A DNA stretch of 35,284 nucleotides from Bacteroidota bacterium (lineage in GTDB: Bacteria; Bacteroidota; Bacteroidia; Bacteroidales; FEN-979), in the NCBI GenBank assembly GCA_007280875.1, contig QYQJ01000006.1, positions 1-35,284 of the forward strand, read 5' to 3'. Positions 16,334 to 24,697 of this stretch are shown piece by piece. The position numbers were made by a program, and so were the translations under genes. The notes beneath the pieces were generated by a model. The model was not told the origin of the DNA. It saw nothing but the letters and a program-made list of their open reading frames with translations, and searched no databases. Within the stretch, counting starts at the first letter, position 1. Each line of letters begins with the position of its first letter.

Positions 16334-18175
16334 ATGAAAAAAACAGTACCACTGCTAATCATTCTGTGCATGGCCGGATGTGCTCCAAAACATAAACCGA
16401 CCCCGTTGAATGAGCCGCCTGCCTGGGCTAAGGATGCGGTCTGGTACCAGGTCTTCGTCGAACGGTTTCACAATGGTGACCCGTCAAATGATCCGACCCC
16501 GGCCACGATCAGCATTCCGCCTATGGGACAGCTTGCGCCAGCCGGATGGTCGGTTACCCCCTGGGGCCACGACTGGTATGCCAAGGAATCGTGGGCAGAA
16601 CGAACCGGGAAACCCTTTTACGACAACCTGCAGTACCGGCGGTACGGGGGCGACCTGCAGGGGGTACTGGACAAACTGGATTACCTGCAGGATCTGGGCA
16701 TCACGGCTATTTACCTGAATCCCATCAACGACGCTCCTTCGCTGCATAAATACGATGCCCGGAACTACCATCACGTGGATATCAATTTCGGGCCCGATCC
16801 GGAGGGAGATCTCCGGATCATGGAATCGGAAGATCCCGCCGATCCCTCCACCTGGCAGTGGACTTCGGCTGATAAGCTGTTTCTCAGGGTGGTGGAAGAA
16901 GCTCACAGACGCGGGATGCAGGTGATCATGGATTACTCGTGGAACCATACCGGGGTGCTCTTCTGGGCGTGGCAGGATATCCTGAAGAACCAGTCAAAAT
17001 CGAAGGTTAAAGAGTGGTATGAGATCCTTTCGTTCGATGACTCCACCACCGCCGTGAACGAGTTTACCTACAAAGGGTGGCTGGATATTAAAAACCTGCC
17101 CGAACTGAGAAAAGTGGATGTCGCGGCACCCCGTGAGAATGGTCGTCCCTACGAAGGGGACATAAATCCGGCTGCCAAAGCGCATATTTTTGATGTCACG
17201 CGCCGGTGGCTGGCTCCTGATGGTGATACCGCCAGAGGCATCGACGGGTTCCGCCTGGATGTGGCTGATCAGATCGGGCTGAAGTTCTGGCGAGACTACC
17301 GGAAGTTTGTCCGGTCGATCCAGCCGGAGGCTTACCTGGTGGGAGAGATCTGGTGGGAGGATTATCCCGAAACTCTGATGGATCCGGTCCCCTATGTGAA
17401 CGGTGATGTGTTTGACGCGGTGATGTTCTACCAGGTCTACCGGCCGGCACGGTATTTCTTTGCGAAAACCGGAACACCGATTGATGCAAAGCAGCTGAAG
17501 GACAGCCTCGAACTTCAGTGGAACCGGATGAAGCCTGCGACCCTGCATGCCATGATGAACGTCTCTTCAACACACGATGCCCCGAGACTACTGACCAGCT
17601 TCTACAATCCACACAAGTACAAATACCAGGCAAATCCGCGGGATAACGCGAAATTCAAAACCGGGAAGCCGGATGCAGAGACCTATCAACGGCTCCGGCT
17701 CTATCTGGTCCACCTCTTCACCATCCCTGGAGCTCCGCATATCTGGAATGGCGAAGAGATGGGCATGTGGGGAGCCGATGATCCCGATTGCCGGAAACCC
17801 CTCTGGTGGGAGGGTATGGCATTTGATCCCGAGACCCGGACCAATATCCGGAAAGGGAAAAAACTTTATGATTCCGTTGGCTTTGACAGGGAGCAGTTTG
17901 AATTCTATAAAAAGCTGATCGACATCCGGAAGAGTAATCCCGTTCTTGCCATCGGGCAAGTGGAGTTCCTGATCGCTGAGGGGAATAAACTGGGCTACCG
18001 GAGATATGACGGCCGGAACGAAATCCTGGTCCTGTTCAATCTTGAACCCCGCCCGGTGTCATTTGATCTACCTGGAAATACCGGCTATACTGACCTGCTT
18101 CATGGAGGGATCATATCCGGCGATTCTGTAGGGCTAAATCCCCTCAGTGCACTGGTATTAAAAAGGGAACACTAA
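16334..18175 (+). CDS. GH13 alpha-amylase lipoprotein
   Basis: A 613-residue lipoprotein (lipobox MAGC, C16). The barrel starts at AVWYQVFVERFHNGDPSND and has a long insert of about 60 residues after the first strands (PWGHDWYAKESWAERTGKPF). Signatures: MDYSWNH in region I, nucleophile D309 in GFRLDVAD, acid E338 in VGEIWWED, and D415 in STHDAPR. A C-terminal beta-domain follows. Length and lipid anchor are like the outer-membrane amylase SusG, but I see no internal CBM58, so that assignment stays open. It is the last gene of the plus-strand block and is followed by a strong palindromic terminator. The spacer before it has TCATCACC and ACCAATG direct repeats and no clear promoter. Confidence 0.87.
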   Translation: MKKTVPLLIILCMAGCAPKHKPTPLNEPPAWAKDAVWYQVFVERFHNGDPSNDPTPATISIPPMGQLAPAGWSVTPWGHDWYAKESWAERTGKPFYDNLQYRRYGGDLQGVLDKLDYLQDLGITAIYLNPINDAPSLHKYDARNYHHVDINFGPDPEGDLRIMESEDPADPSTWQWTSADKLFLRVVEEAHRRGMQVIMDYSWNHTGVLFWAWQDILKNQSKSKVKEWYEILSFDDSTTAVNEFTYKGWLDIKNLPELRKVDVAAPRENGRPYEGDINPAAKAHIFDVTRRWLAPDGDTARGIDGFRLDVADQIGLKFWRDYRKFVRSIQPEAYLVGEIWWEDYPETLMDPVPYVNGDVFDAVMFYQVYRPARYFFAKTGTPIDAKQLKDSLELQWNRMKPATLHAMMNVSSTHDAPRLLTSFYNPHKYKYQANPRDNAKFKTGKPDAETYQRLRLYLVHLFTIPGAPHIWNGEEMGMWGADDPDCRKPLWWEGMAFDPETRTNIRKGKKLYDSVGFDREQFEFYKKLIDIRKSNPVLAIGQVEFLIAEGNKLGYRRYDGRNEILVLFNLEPRPVSFDLPGNTGYTDLLHGGIISGDSVGLNPLSALVLKREH

Positions 18176-18211
18176 CACGCAGGATAGCCTCTGCAAACCT
18201 TCTCAAAAAAA

Positions 18212-18259
18212 GACCCCTCCCTGGCCCTCCCCTTGAAGGGGAGGGGATGGGGAGGGGTC
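18212..18259. terminator. bidirectional palindromic terminator between convergent operons
   Basis: GACCCCTCCC at the left pairs with GGGGAGGGGTC at the right, and inside is a second perfect stem, CCCTCCCCTT (18225-18234) with AAGGGGAGGG (18236-18245). The structure is very GC-rich, is preceded by AAAAAAA on the plus strand (18204-18211), and sits between two gene stops facing each other. It would stop transcripts from both sides. The form resembles GC-rich palindromes that I recall as recurrent in Bacteroidetes spacers. Confidence 0.75.
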
Positions 18260-18279
18260 CTCAGAAATCCCCGAAAAGG

Positions 18280-19320
18280 TTAATTCGCCTTCAGTTTGTA
18301 CTTGTAGATCGGTTTATTCAGCTCAAGCGTGATGGTGTAGTTACCAGCGGCAGGTACCGGGATATTGGCGCCATCCTGCTGCAGGATTCCATTGCCCAGG
18401 TTGTCTCCGTAATTAAGATCCCAGGCATCGTTGGCGCGGAACTTGAACTCGTCGGCTGTCAGATCCATAGTAACCGTCCAGTGCTGGGTCTCTACATCAT
18501 AGGTCATCGGGGTAGAGGCGTCCCAGCCTCCGGGTGTCGCGCTTCCTATAACACCCCATTCTGTTCGGAGGGCAGAATGCGTCAGTGCAATGAGATCGGC
18601 ATTCAGCTTGTAATAACCGGCGACCGCGGCGATAATGTTAGCGCCACCGGGGTCCAGGGTGCCATCGGCGTTATCATCCCCCCAGTTCTCATCCCAGCTG
18701 CCTTTGGCAAACTTATATTCGGTGTTATCGTCTGCGAACCAGAGGAATCCTTCATACAGGTCGTTCGACTTCAGAGATGCGATGGCGGTATTGGAGTCGG
18801 CCGGATTCCATCCCTGGTAGCTTCCGGGTACGTTGAGGATCGGATAGACCACCGGGACATAATAGGGTGTGATGGTTTGCTTGATCACTGCAGAGTAGAG
18901 TGGATTTACATTGGGGTTGACAGCCGTCTTCACCCTGAACTCCAGCGCAATGGGTTCCGGAACTGCCGGATCGGGAAGATAGGGTAACAGCTTGTTGTTA
19001 AAGTCACTGGTCACAATGGTCAGCTCTTTTGCATGGGTAACTGCTCCAACGGCCACGGCATCAGCGAAGTTATTCCCCTGTTTGTCCATCTGCAGGGTGT
19101 AGGTTACCACCAGTTGAGGACCATAGTTGGCTGTATCCCATTGAAAAATGATCGGGACATTTTGATTCTCAAGCAGAAGAACGATCACAGCGCCATCCTG
19201 CAACTTCAACACCGCTGCATTCGGCTTGGAGCTGAGTTCGGTTTTGTCCACCTTCTTACATCCTGCAAGAGTGAACAAACCCACAATTATCAGAAAAAAT
19301 GTTATCTTTTTCATAGACAT
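18280..19320 (-). CDS. susE: SusE-like outer-membrane starch-binding lipoprotein
   Basis: A 346-residue lipoprotein (lipobox TLAGC, C21); an inner ATG at 19314 (MKKITFF) is an equally good start. Residues about 25-155 are the Ig-like SusE N-domain. Two tandem starch-binding modules follow: residues about 162-250 (VPGSYQGWNP, EYKFAKGSWD, GANI) and about 255-346 (WGVIGSATPGGWD, EFKFRANDAWDLNYGD, GANI). It is a surface glycan-binding protein working with SusC and SusD. Size and order fit B. thetaiotaomicron SusE. There is no susF beside it. The gene follows susD by 12 bases in the same operon. Its modules are close relatives of the pair inserted in SusD. Confidence 0.88.
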   Translation of the reverse strand: MSMKKITFFLIIVGLFTLAGCKKVDKTELSSKPNAAVLKLQDGAVIVLLLENQNVPIIFQWDTANYGPQLVVTYTLQMDKQGNNFADAVAVGAVTHAKELTIVTSDFNNKLLPYLPDPAVPEPIALEFRVKTAVNPNVNPLYSAVIKQTITPYYVPVVYPILNVPGSYQGWNPADSNTAIASLKSNDLYEGFLWFADDNTEYKFAKGSWDENWGDDNADGTLDPGGANIIAAVAGYYKLNADLIALTHSALRTEWGVIGSATPGGWDASTPMTYDVETQHWTVTMDLTADEFKFRANDAWDLNYGDNLGNGILQQDGANIPVPAAGNYTITLELNKPIYKYKLKAN

Positions 19321-19332
19321 CGGTTTTACAGG

Positions 19333-21531
19333 TTAATATCCAGGATTTTGTTTCAGGTTTGGATTGGCTGAAACATCGGAAGCCGGGAGCGGGAAGATGT
19401 TGTAGATGGAACTTGTTGAGCTACCTGCCTGCGTTCCGCCTTTCCATTGCCATATATAGTCACCTCCCGTAAATTTACCATACCTGACCAGGTCGGTCCG
19501 GCGCGTAGCTTCCCAGTAAAGTTCGCGGGCACGCTCATCCAGGATGAAGTCTAGCGTGAGATCAGCCTGTGTGATATTGCCTAATTCATCTCCATAGGCC
19601 CGTGTTCTCACGTCATTGACATATTGCAATGCCTGGGCTTCAGAGCCTCCGCCACCCCGCAGTACGGCTTCAGCGTACATGAGGTATACATCGGCCAACC
19701 GGAAGAGGATGAAGTCGTTATCTACAAAGGTCTGATCCGAACCCGGCTGACCCGTACTGGTCACGTTTTTGAATTTGGCAATGGCATATCCGTCGGTAAA
19801 CGTACCTATATCATTGATATCCAGCGACTGACCATCGGTCCAGAACATCGCCCGCTTATCGTAGCTGTTCCTGACAACGGAATAGGTATAATCAGGGATA
19901 CCCAGTTTCATGGTGATCACATAGGTTCCGGCTTCCGGAATGGCTATGTTGGCGCCATTCTGCTCCAAAATCCCGTTTGCGCCGTCGTCGCCGTAGTTGA
20001 GATCCCAGCTATCGTTTGCACGGAACTTGATCTCCCCTACAGTCAGGTCCAGGGTGGCCACCCATACTCCGCCAGTGGCGTCGTAATCCATATTCTGGTC
20101 ACTATCCCAACCCCCAGCTGTGGCTGAGCCAATCACGCCCCAGGTTGTGTTCATCTTGGTGTAGGTGAGGTTGTTGAGATCCACGTTTACCTTGTAATAG
20201 CCTGCGTCGGCAGCGACAATATTCGCTCCGTTCTGTTCCAGTGTCCCGTCTCCGTTATCGTCTCCGTAATTCAGATCCCAGTTTGGATTCACACAGAACT
20301 TGAACTCCGTATTGGCGTCGGGGAAGTATAGATAGCCTTCAAAATTCCCGTCATTCAACGCCGAAGCCAAAACAGTGGTGGTGTTGGTCGGATCCCATCC
20401 CTGGTAAGAGCCGGGACAGTACAACAACGTGTAGGCCGCTGCACTCTTCGGGGGAATGGGAGAATGGTAGAGACCGTTCTTGATTTCCGGGTAGAACTTC
20501 TGAACGAGCGACTTGGTTGTCCGGGTTCCTCCCCATCCGCCACCTACGCCGAAATCGGCCGGTACCATACTTCCGCCAATCGCAGCATGAATGATGAAGG
20601 TGGTACCACCCCAGGTCTGGGTGCGCAGCCCATCAAAATTGATCGTGAAAATAGACTCGGGGGTATTGTGGTTATCAGCCAGGAAAAGATTCTGGTACTC
20701 GGGATCCAGGGAATAACCCGCATTGATGATCTTCACGCAGTTGTTCACGCAATCGGTATACCGGTTGGAGCCTTTGTAGACCTCGGCATTCAGGTACAGT
20801 TTTGCAAGAAGCGCCCATACCGCTGCTTTATCGGCCCGGCCGTACTCATTTTGCCGGGCATCGATCAGTAATGGTTCGATGGCGTTCAACTCTGCGTCGA
20901 GGTAATCAAACAGGCTTGCCCTCATGATTTGCTGAGGAAAGAATTTTCCTACCGGGTCGGCATCGGTCACAAACGGAACATTGCCGAAGAGATCGAGAGC
21001 GTGGTAATAACTCAGCGCCCGCAGGAACCTGGCTTCTGCCCGGTAATGGGCAATATCGGTCAGGATCGGACCGGTAATGCCGCGTTCGCTAAGCTTTTCA
21101 GGAGTCGTTTCCCGGATGAATTCATTGCACAGACAGATCTGGTAATAGATCCGGTAGTACATAGCAGAGATAAAGACATCACTGGAACCCCAGTTCTGGG
21201 AGTGAAAGTCCTTAATGGTCTGGTCGTTCCAGCCGATGACCGCTTCATCGGTGCTTAGCTCCTGGTGATACCAGTAGCCACGGAGGTACTCCCCGAACCC
21301 TTCATCGATACCAGCGATATCCGGATTCCCTGCCGGTCCCTGCTGTCCCGAAAGGGCCAATCCGGCATACAACTTGGCAAGCACCAGGATGTAGTTATTG
21401 GCGTCTTTGTACACGTCCTCTGACGTCAATTCAAGTGGATTTAATGGCTTGGTATTCAGATCCTTGACGCAGGAACCAAGAACCATTGCTAAAGCCATAA
21501 ACAGGATTGCTATTTTATAATTTCGTTTCAT
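19333..21531 (-). CDS. susD: SusD-like nutrient-binding lipoprotein with inserted tandem SusE-type modules
   Basis: A 732-residue outer-membrane lipoprotein (lipobox LGSC, C21). Residues 22-350 and 554-732 make a normal SusD: TSEDVYKDANNY, QELSTDEAVIGW, AEARFLRALSYYHALDLFGNVPFV, KAAVWALLAKLYLNAEVY, then DNDFILFRLADVYLMYAEA, DERARELYWEATRRTDLVRYGKF and the terminal NPNLKQNPGY. Between them, residues about 363-553 are two tandem beta-modules that match the C-terminal pair of SusE. Removing the insert leaves about 541 residues, close to the 551 of B. thetaiotaomicron SusD. SusD forms the lid of SusC and binds glucan helices; the extra modules should add binding surface. The gene starts 19 bases after susC in the same operon. 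Confidence 0.93.
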   Translation of the reverse strand: MKRNYKIAILFMALAMVLGSCVKDLNTKPLNPLELTSEDVYKDANNYILVLAKLYAGLALSGQQGPAGNPDIAGIDEGFGEYLRGYWYHQELSTDEAVIGWNDQTIKDFHSQNWGSSDVFISAMYYRIYYQICLCNEFIRETTPEKLSERGITGPILTDIAHYRAEARFLRALSYYHALDLFGNVPFVTDADPVGKFFPQQIMRASLFDYLDAELNAIEPLLIDARQNEYGRADKAAVWALLAKLYLNAEVYKGSNRYTDCVNNCVKIINAGYSLDPEYQNLFLADNHNTPESIFTINFDGLRTQTWGGTTFIIHAAIGGSMVPADFGVGGGWGGTRTTKSLVQKFYPEIKNGLYHSPIPPKSAAAYTLLYCPGSYQGWDPTNTTTVLASALNDGNFEGYLYFPDANTEFKFCVNPNWDLNYGDDNGDGTLEQNGANIVAADAGYYKVNVDLNNLTYTKMNTTWGVIGSATAGGWDSDQNMDYDATGGVWVATLDLTVGEIKFRANDSWDLNYGDDGANGILEQNGANIAIPEAGTYVITMKLGIPDYTYSVVRNSYDKRAMFWTDGQSLDINDIGTFTDGYAIAKFKNVTSTGQPGSDQTFVDNDFILFRLADVYLMYAEAVLRGGGGSEAQALQYVNDVRTRAYGDELGNITQADLTLDFILDERARELYWEATRRTDLVRYGKFTGGDYIWQWKGGTQAGSSTSSIYNIFPLPASDVSANPNLKQNPGY
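19872..20445 (-). other. tandem SusE-type starch-binding modules within SusD
   Basis: The insert covers SusD residues about 363-553. Module 1 (368-458) has CPGSYQGWDP, NTEFKF, WDLNYGDDNGDGTLEQNGANI. Module 2 (462-553) has TWGVIGSATAGGWD, EIKFRANDSWDLNYGDD and ILEQNGANI. By eye, module 2 and SusE residues 255-344 agree at about 53 of 90 positions. It replaces the usual short link between the KSLVQKFYPE helix and the YDKRAMFWTDGQ segment. The reading frame is continuous on both sides. Confidence 0.85.
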
Positions 21532-21550
21532 TGCTTTTCGGTTTTATACG

Positions 21551-24529
21551 TTAAAAGGAAAGATTTACGCCCAAAACAAATGCCCTGGAACGGGGATACA
21601 TATTGTTGTCGATCCCTCTCGTAGTTCCCAGGTTGACTTCCGGGTCAATACCCTTGTACTGGGTTATGGTGAACAGGTTGTTCACGGTGAAGGAGAGGCG
21701 CAGATGAGCCGTATTCTTCGCCAGGTTCCCGAAGTCATATCCCAGGGTCAGGTAATCGAGTTTGAAGAAAGAGGCGTCCTGGACATAATAATCCGAAAGA
21801 TACTGCTGATTGACGAAATTGATGTCGTACACATCGGTAGTCACGTTACCGAGATAAGGGCCTTCCGGACGGAAGAGGTTGTTGTAAACCCCCCGGTTGG
21901 CCTGCACGTTGTTGTAAACATAATTTCCGATCATCGCATGGCCTGCTGCAGCCAGACTCCATTTCTTATAACGGAGCGAAGTGGAGATCCCTAAGGTAAA
22001 ATCGGGACTCGGATTTTTGTAGTGGTACCGGTCGGCATCCGTGATCTTTCCATCGTTGTTCCGGTCTACATACAACCCTTCTATCGGGTTTCCGGCATCA
22101 TCATAAACCTGCTGATAAACGAAGAAATCGAACGGAGCATATCCTACGCTGAGAATCTGCACCGTATTCCCGACACCGCCGCTGATCCCTCCGATGAAAT
22201 ATCCGAGGTAGTTTGGATCCTCGTACAGGGTCAGTTTCGTGATCTCATTGTGATTGTAAGCCGTGTTGAAACCAATCTCCCACTTCCAGTCGTTGGTCAC
22301 CACCGGTTTGGCGTTGATAGCAAACTCCACCCCGTTGTTTACCATGTCACCCACGTTGGTCCAGATGTAGTTCTGGAGGTTTGTCCCTGCGGGGACAGGT
22401 ACATAGTTCAACAGGTCGGAGGTATATCGCAGATAGTAATCGATGCTACCGTAGATCCTGTCTTCCAGGAATCCAAAATCAAGGCCGGCATTCCAGGTAG
22501 TAGTTTTCTCCCATTTGATACCGGCATCATAGCCGTTTGGACGCAGCGTAACATAATAAACATTTCCGAATTCGTACATCGCAAACTGGTTGCTTTCAAC
22601 ATAAAGCGGCAGGGAGGGGTACCAGTTATCACCGATATCCTGCTGACCGGTCTGGCCAAAGCCCAGTCTGAGTTTCAGCTGGGAGACCACTTTTGAATCC
22701 CGCAGGAACTTCTCATCGTTGATTTTCCATGCCAGCGCCAACGACGGGAAGAGGCCCCAGCGGTCGTCTTTGGCAAATTTTGACGAACCGTCATTACGTA
22801 AGGTAAAGGTCAGCAGATAGCGATCCATCAGTGTATAATTGAACCGTCCGTAAAAAGAGAGCAGGACATACTCCTTTTTTATGGGTAACCATTCGTAGTA
22901 AGAGGTATCGTGCGGGATATTGTTATTGTACGTGTTTGCTTCAACAAAAAAGCGCTGGTAGGAATATCCTGCCATGACATCAAATTTGCTCTTGATCGAT
23001 TTGACATCCTTGACGTAGTTGAGATAAAAATCGAGCAGCCGGTTATCCTTTTTCTGGTCGTATTTGGTATCCCATCCTTTCCGGAAGAAAGCCCAGGAAG
23101 CATATTCCGGTATCACACGGGTGCCGCTGGTGGATATGTAATCCAGACCGAGGTTCAGGACTGCCCGCAAATCCGGGAAGAAATGGAGTTTATAATCAAT
23201 TTGTACATTCCCCAGAAACCGGTTTGCAACTGACTTATCCTTGCGGAGATTCAGAAGGGCAAGTGGATTTGTAGTTGCCTGATCAACCGGAAGTGTACCT
23301 CCGGGTTGCAGCCAGGCCCAGTAACCTCCGAATTTGTTATCTGCCATGACCGGTTTTGTAGGGTCAAATGCAATGGCAGCGCCAATCGCACCCTGATCGG
23401 CAAAATAGTTTGATTCACGGAAATATTTTGCATTTACCGTTACTTTCAGATAGTTGTCAAAAAAAGCGGGACTCAGGTTTAGCCCTGCCGAGAACCTCTG
23501 AAAGTTATCAGTTTTTATTGTTCCATCCTGGAACAGATACCCGACAGAGACCCGGTAGGGCATCGTGCTTATGGAGCCGGTAAAGGCCAGGTTATGATCG
23601 GTCATAATGGCCGACCGGTAGATCTCCTTCTGCCAGTTGGTGCTCTGGGTTCCCAGCAGGGTGTCCACATCAGGCCGGTTGGGATAACGCTCCTTCACCA
23701 GTGCTCTGAATTCATCCCCGTCAAGCACCGAATAAATCTTTGGCACGGTGGAAAGACCTATTTTCCCTGAATACTCCAAACCGAATTTCTTGGATCCGGG
23801 GACTCCTTTCTTGGTAGTGATGATGATAACCCCGTTGGAAGCCCGTGAACCATAGATGGCTGTTGCCGAAGCATCCTTCAGTACCGTATAGCTCTCAATC
23901 TCATCCGGATTAATCATGCTGAGGGTCCCACGGGCCCCCGATGTAGCTGTATTATCGATAGGAACCCCGTCGATGACCATAAGGGGATCGTTGGAGGCAT
24001 GCAGTGAAGAGCCGCCACGGATCCGGATAGAAGCATTTCCACCGGGCGCACCTCCAAGGGTGGTTACAGTAACACCAGGGATTTTCCCGATGATCTGCTC
24101 CTGAGGAGAAATGACATTCCCCCGGTTGAAACTTTGATCATCAATAACAGATACAGAACCGGTTGCATCCTGCTTCTTGACCGTACCATAGCCGATCACA
24201 ACCAATTCGTTCAGGAATTTTACGGCTGTTTTCAAGCCGATCACAAGGTTGGTCTGGTCTGTAATCGTTATCTCCTGGGGCTCATACCCGACAAAAGAGA
24301 AGACCAGCACATCGCCAGGCTTTGCCTGCAGCGAAAAATTCCCACTGATATCCGTGGCTACACCAACGGTTGATCCTTTGATCATCACCGTTACGCCCGG
24401 CAGAGAACTTCCATCTGCTGCATCCGTTACAATCCCTTTAACCGTCATTTCTTGCCCGTAAAGAAGGGATACGGACAGGAAGGAAAAGAGAAGAAACAGA
24501 TTACGTAACCATAGTACACTTTTCTTCAT
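21551..24529 (-). CDS. susC: SusC-like TonB-dependent outer-membrane transporter
   Basis: A 992-residue outer-membrane protein. Residues 1-25 are a signal peptide (ending LLYGQ). Residues about 28-105 are the carboxypeptidase-regulatory-like domain of SusC proteins (GIVTDAADGSSLPGVTVMIKG, FSFVGYEPQEI). The plug domain then begins with the family signature VVIGYGTVKKQDATGSVS (about 110-127), followed by PGVTV, RIRGGSS and SATAIYGSRASNGVIIITTKKG. The rest is a 22-strand barrel ending in an aromatic residue (VLGVNLSF), as the BAM machinery expects. It imports the oligosaccharides held by SusD using TonB energy. It is first in the susCDE operon, with a promoter about 130 bases upstream. Confidence 0.96.
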   Translation of the reverse strand: MKKSVLWLRNLFLLFSFLSVSLLYGQEMTVKGIVTDAADGSSLPGVTVMIKGSTVGVATDISGNFSLQAKPGDVLVFSFVGYEPQEITITDQTNLVIGLKTAVKFLNELVVIGYGTVKKQDATGSVSVIDDQSFNRGNVISPQEQIIGKIPGVTVTTLGGAPGGNASIRIRGGSSLHASNDPLMVIDGVPIDNTATSGARGTLSMINPDEIESYTVLKDASATAIYGSRASNGVIIITTKKGVPGSKKFGLEYSGKIGLSTVPKIYSVLDGDEFRALVKERYPNRPDVDTLLGTQSTNWQKEIYRSAIMTDHNLAFTGSISTMPYRVSVGYLFQDGTIKTDNFQRFSAGLNLSPAFFDNYLKVTVNAKYFRESNYFADQGAIGAAIAFDPTKPVMADNKFGGYWAWLQPGGTLPVDQATTNPLALLNLRKDKSVANRFLGNVQIDYKLHFFPDLRAVLNLGLDYISTSGTRVIPEYASWAFFRKGWDTKYDQKKDNRLLDFYLNYVKDVKSIKSKFDVMAGYSYQRFFVEANTYNNNIPHDTSYYEWLPIKKEYVLLSFYGRFNYTLMDRYLLTFTLRNDGSSKFAKDDRWGLFPSLALAWKINDEKFLRDSKVVSQLKLRLGFGQTGQQDIGDNWYPSLPLYVESNQFAMYEFGNVYYVTLRPNGYDAGIKWEKTTTWNAGLDFGFLEDRIYGSIDYYLRYTSDLLNYVPVPAGTNLQNYIWTNVGDMVNNGVEFAINAKPVVTNDWKWEIGFNTAYNHNEITKLTLYEDPNYLGYFIGGISGGVGNTVQILSVGYAPFDFFVYQQVYDDAGNPIEGLYVDRNNDGKITDADRYHYKNPSPDFTLGISTSLRYKKWSLAAAGHAMIGNYVYNNVQANRGVYNNLFRPEGPYLGNVTTDVYDINFVNQQYLSDYYVQDASFFKLDYLTLGYDFGNLAKNTAHLRLSFTVNNLFTITQYKGIDPEVNLGTTRGIDNNMYPRSRAFVLGVNLSF

Positions 24530-24660
24530 AAAAGGTTTTTGTTAAAAGTTAAACATCCGTTATTTAATTGTACACATTATTATATGCCAGTTTGAACCTA
24601 TTTCACATCCTGATAATGAAATATTTAGATACGTTAAATTGGGTTTTTCACGAAAACATG

Positions 24661-24694
24661 CAAATATAATAAGAATAAGATTCGATGTAACAAA
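24661..24694 (-). promoter_or_regulatory. susC operon promoter with long leader
   Basis: On the minus strand TTTG (24694-24691) is followed after 22 bases by TATATTTG (24668-24661), a perfect TAnnTTTG. Transcription would start near 24655, leaving a leader of about 125 AT-rich bases before the susC ATG. I see no riboswitch or stable hairpin in the leader. Confidence 0.65.
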
Positions 24695-24697
24695 TTT

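Noticed and set aside
18247-18987. Plus-strand open frame of 246 codons opposite susE
   Set aside because: It begins inside the palindromic terminator and is antisense to a well-supported susE; no domain or motif is visible.
19333-21531. SusD length explained by fusion of two genes or an assembly join
   Set aside because: The frame is continuous, both halves of SusD are complete and in order, and the inserted modules differ by about 40% from SusE, so a simple susD/susE assembly join is unlikely.
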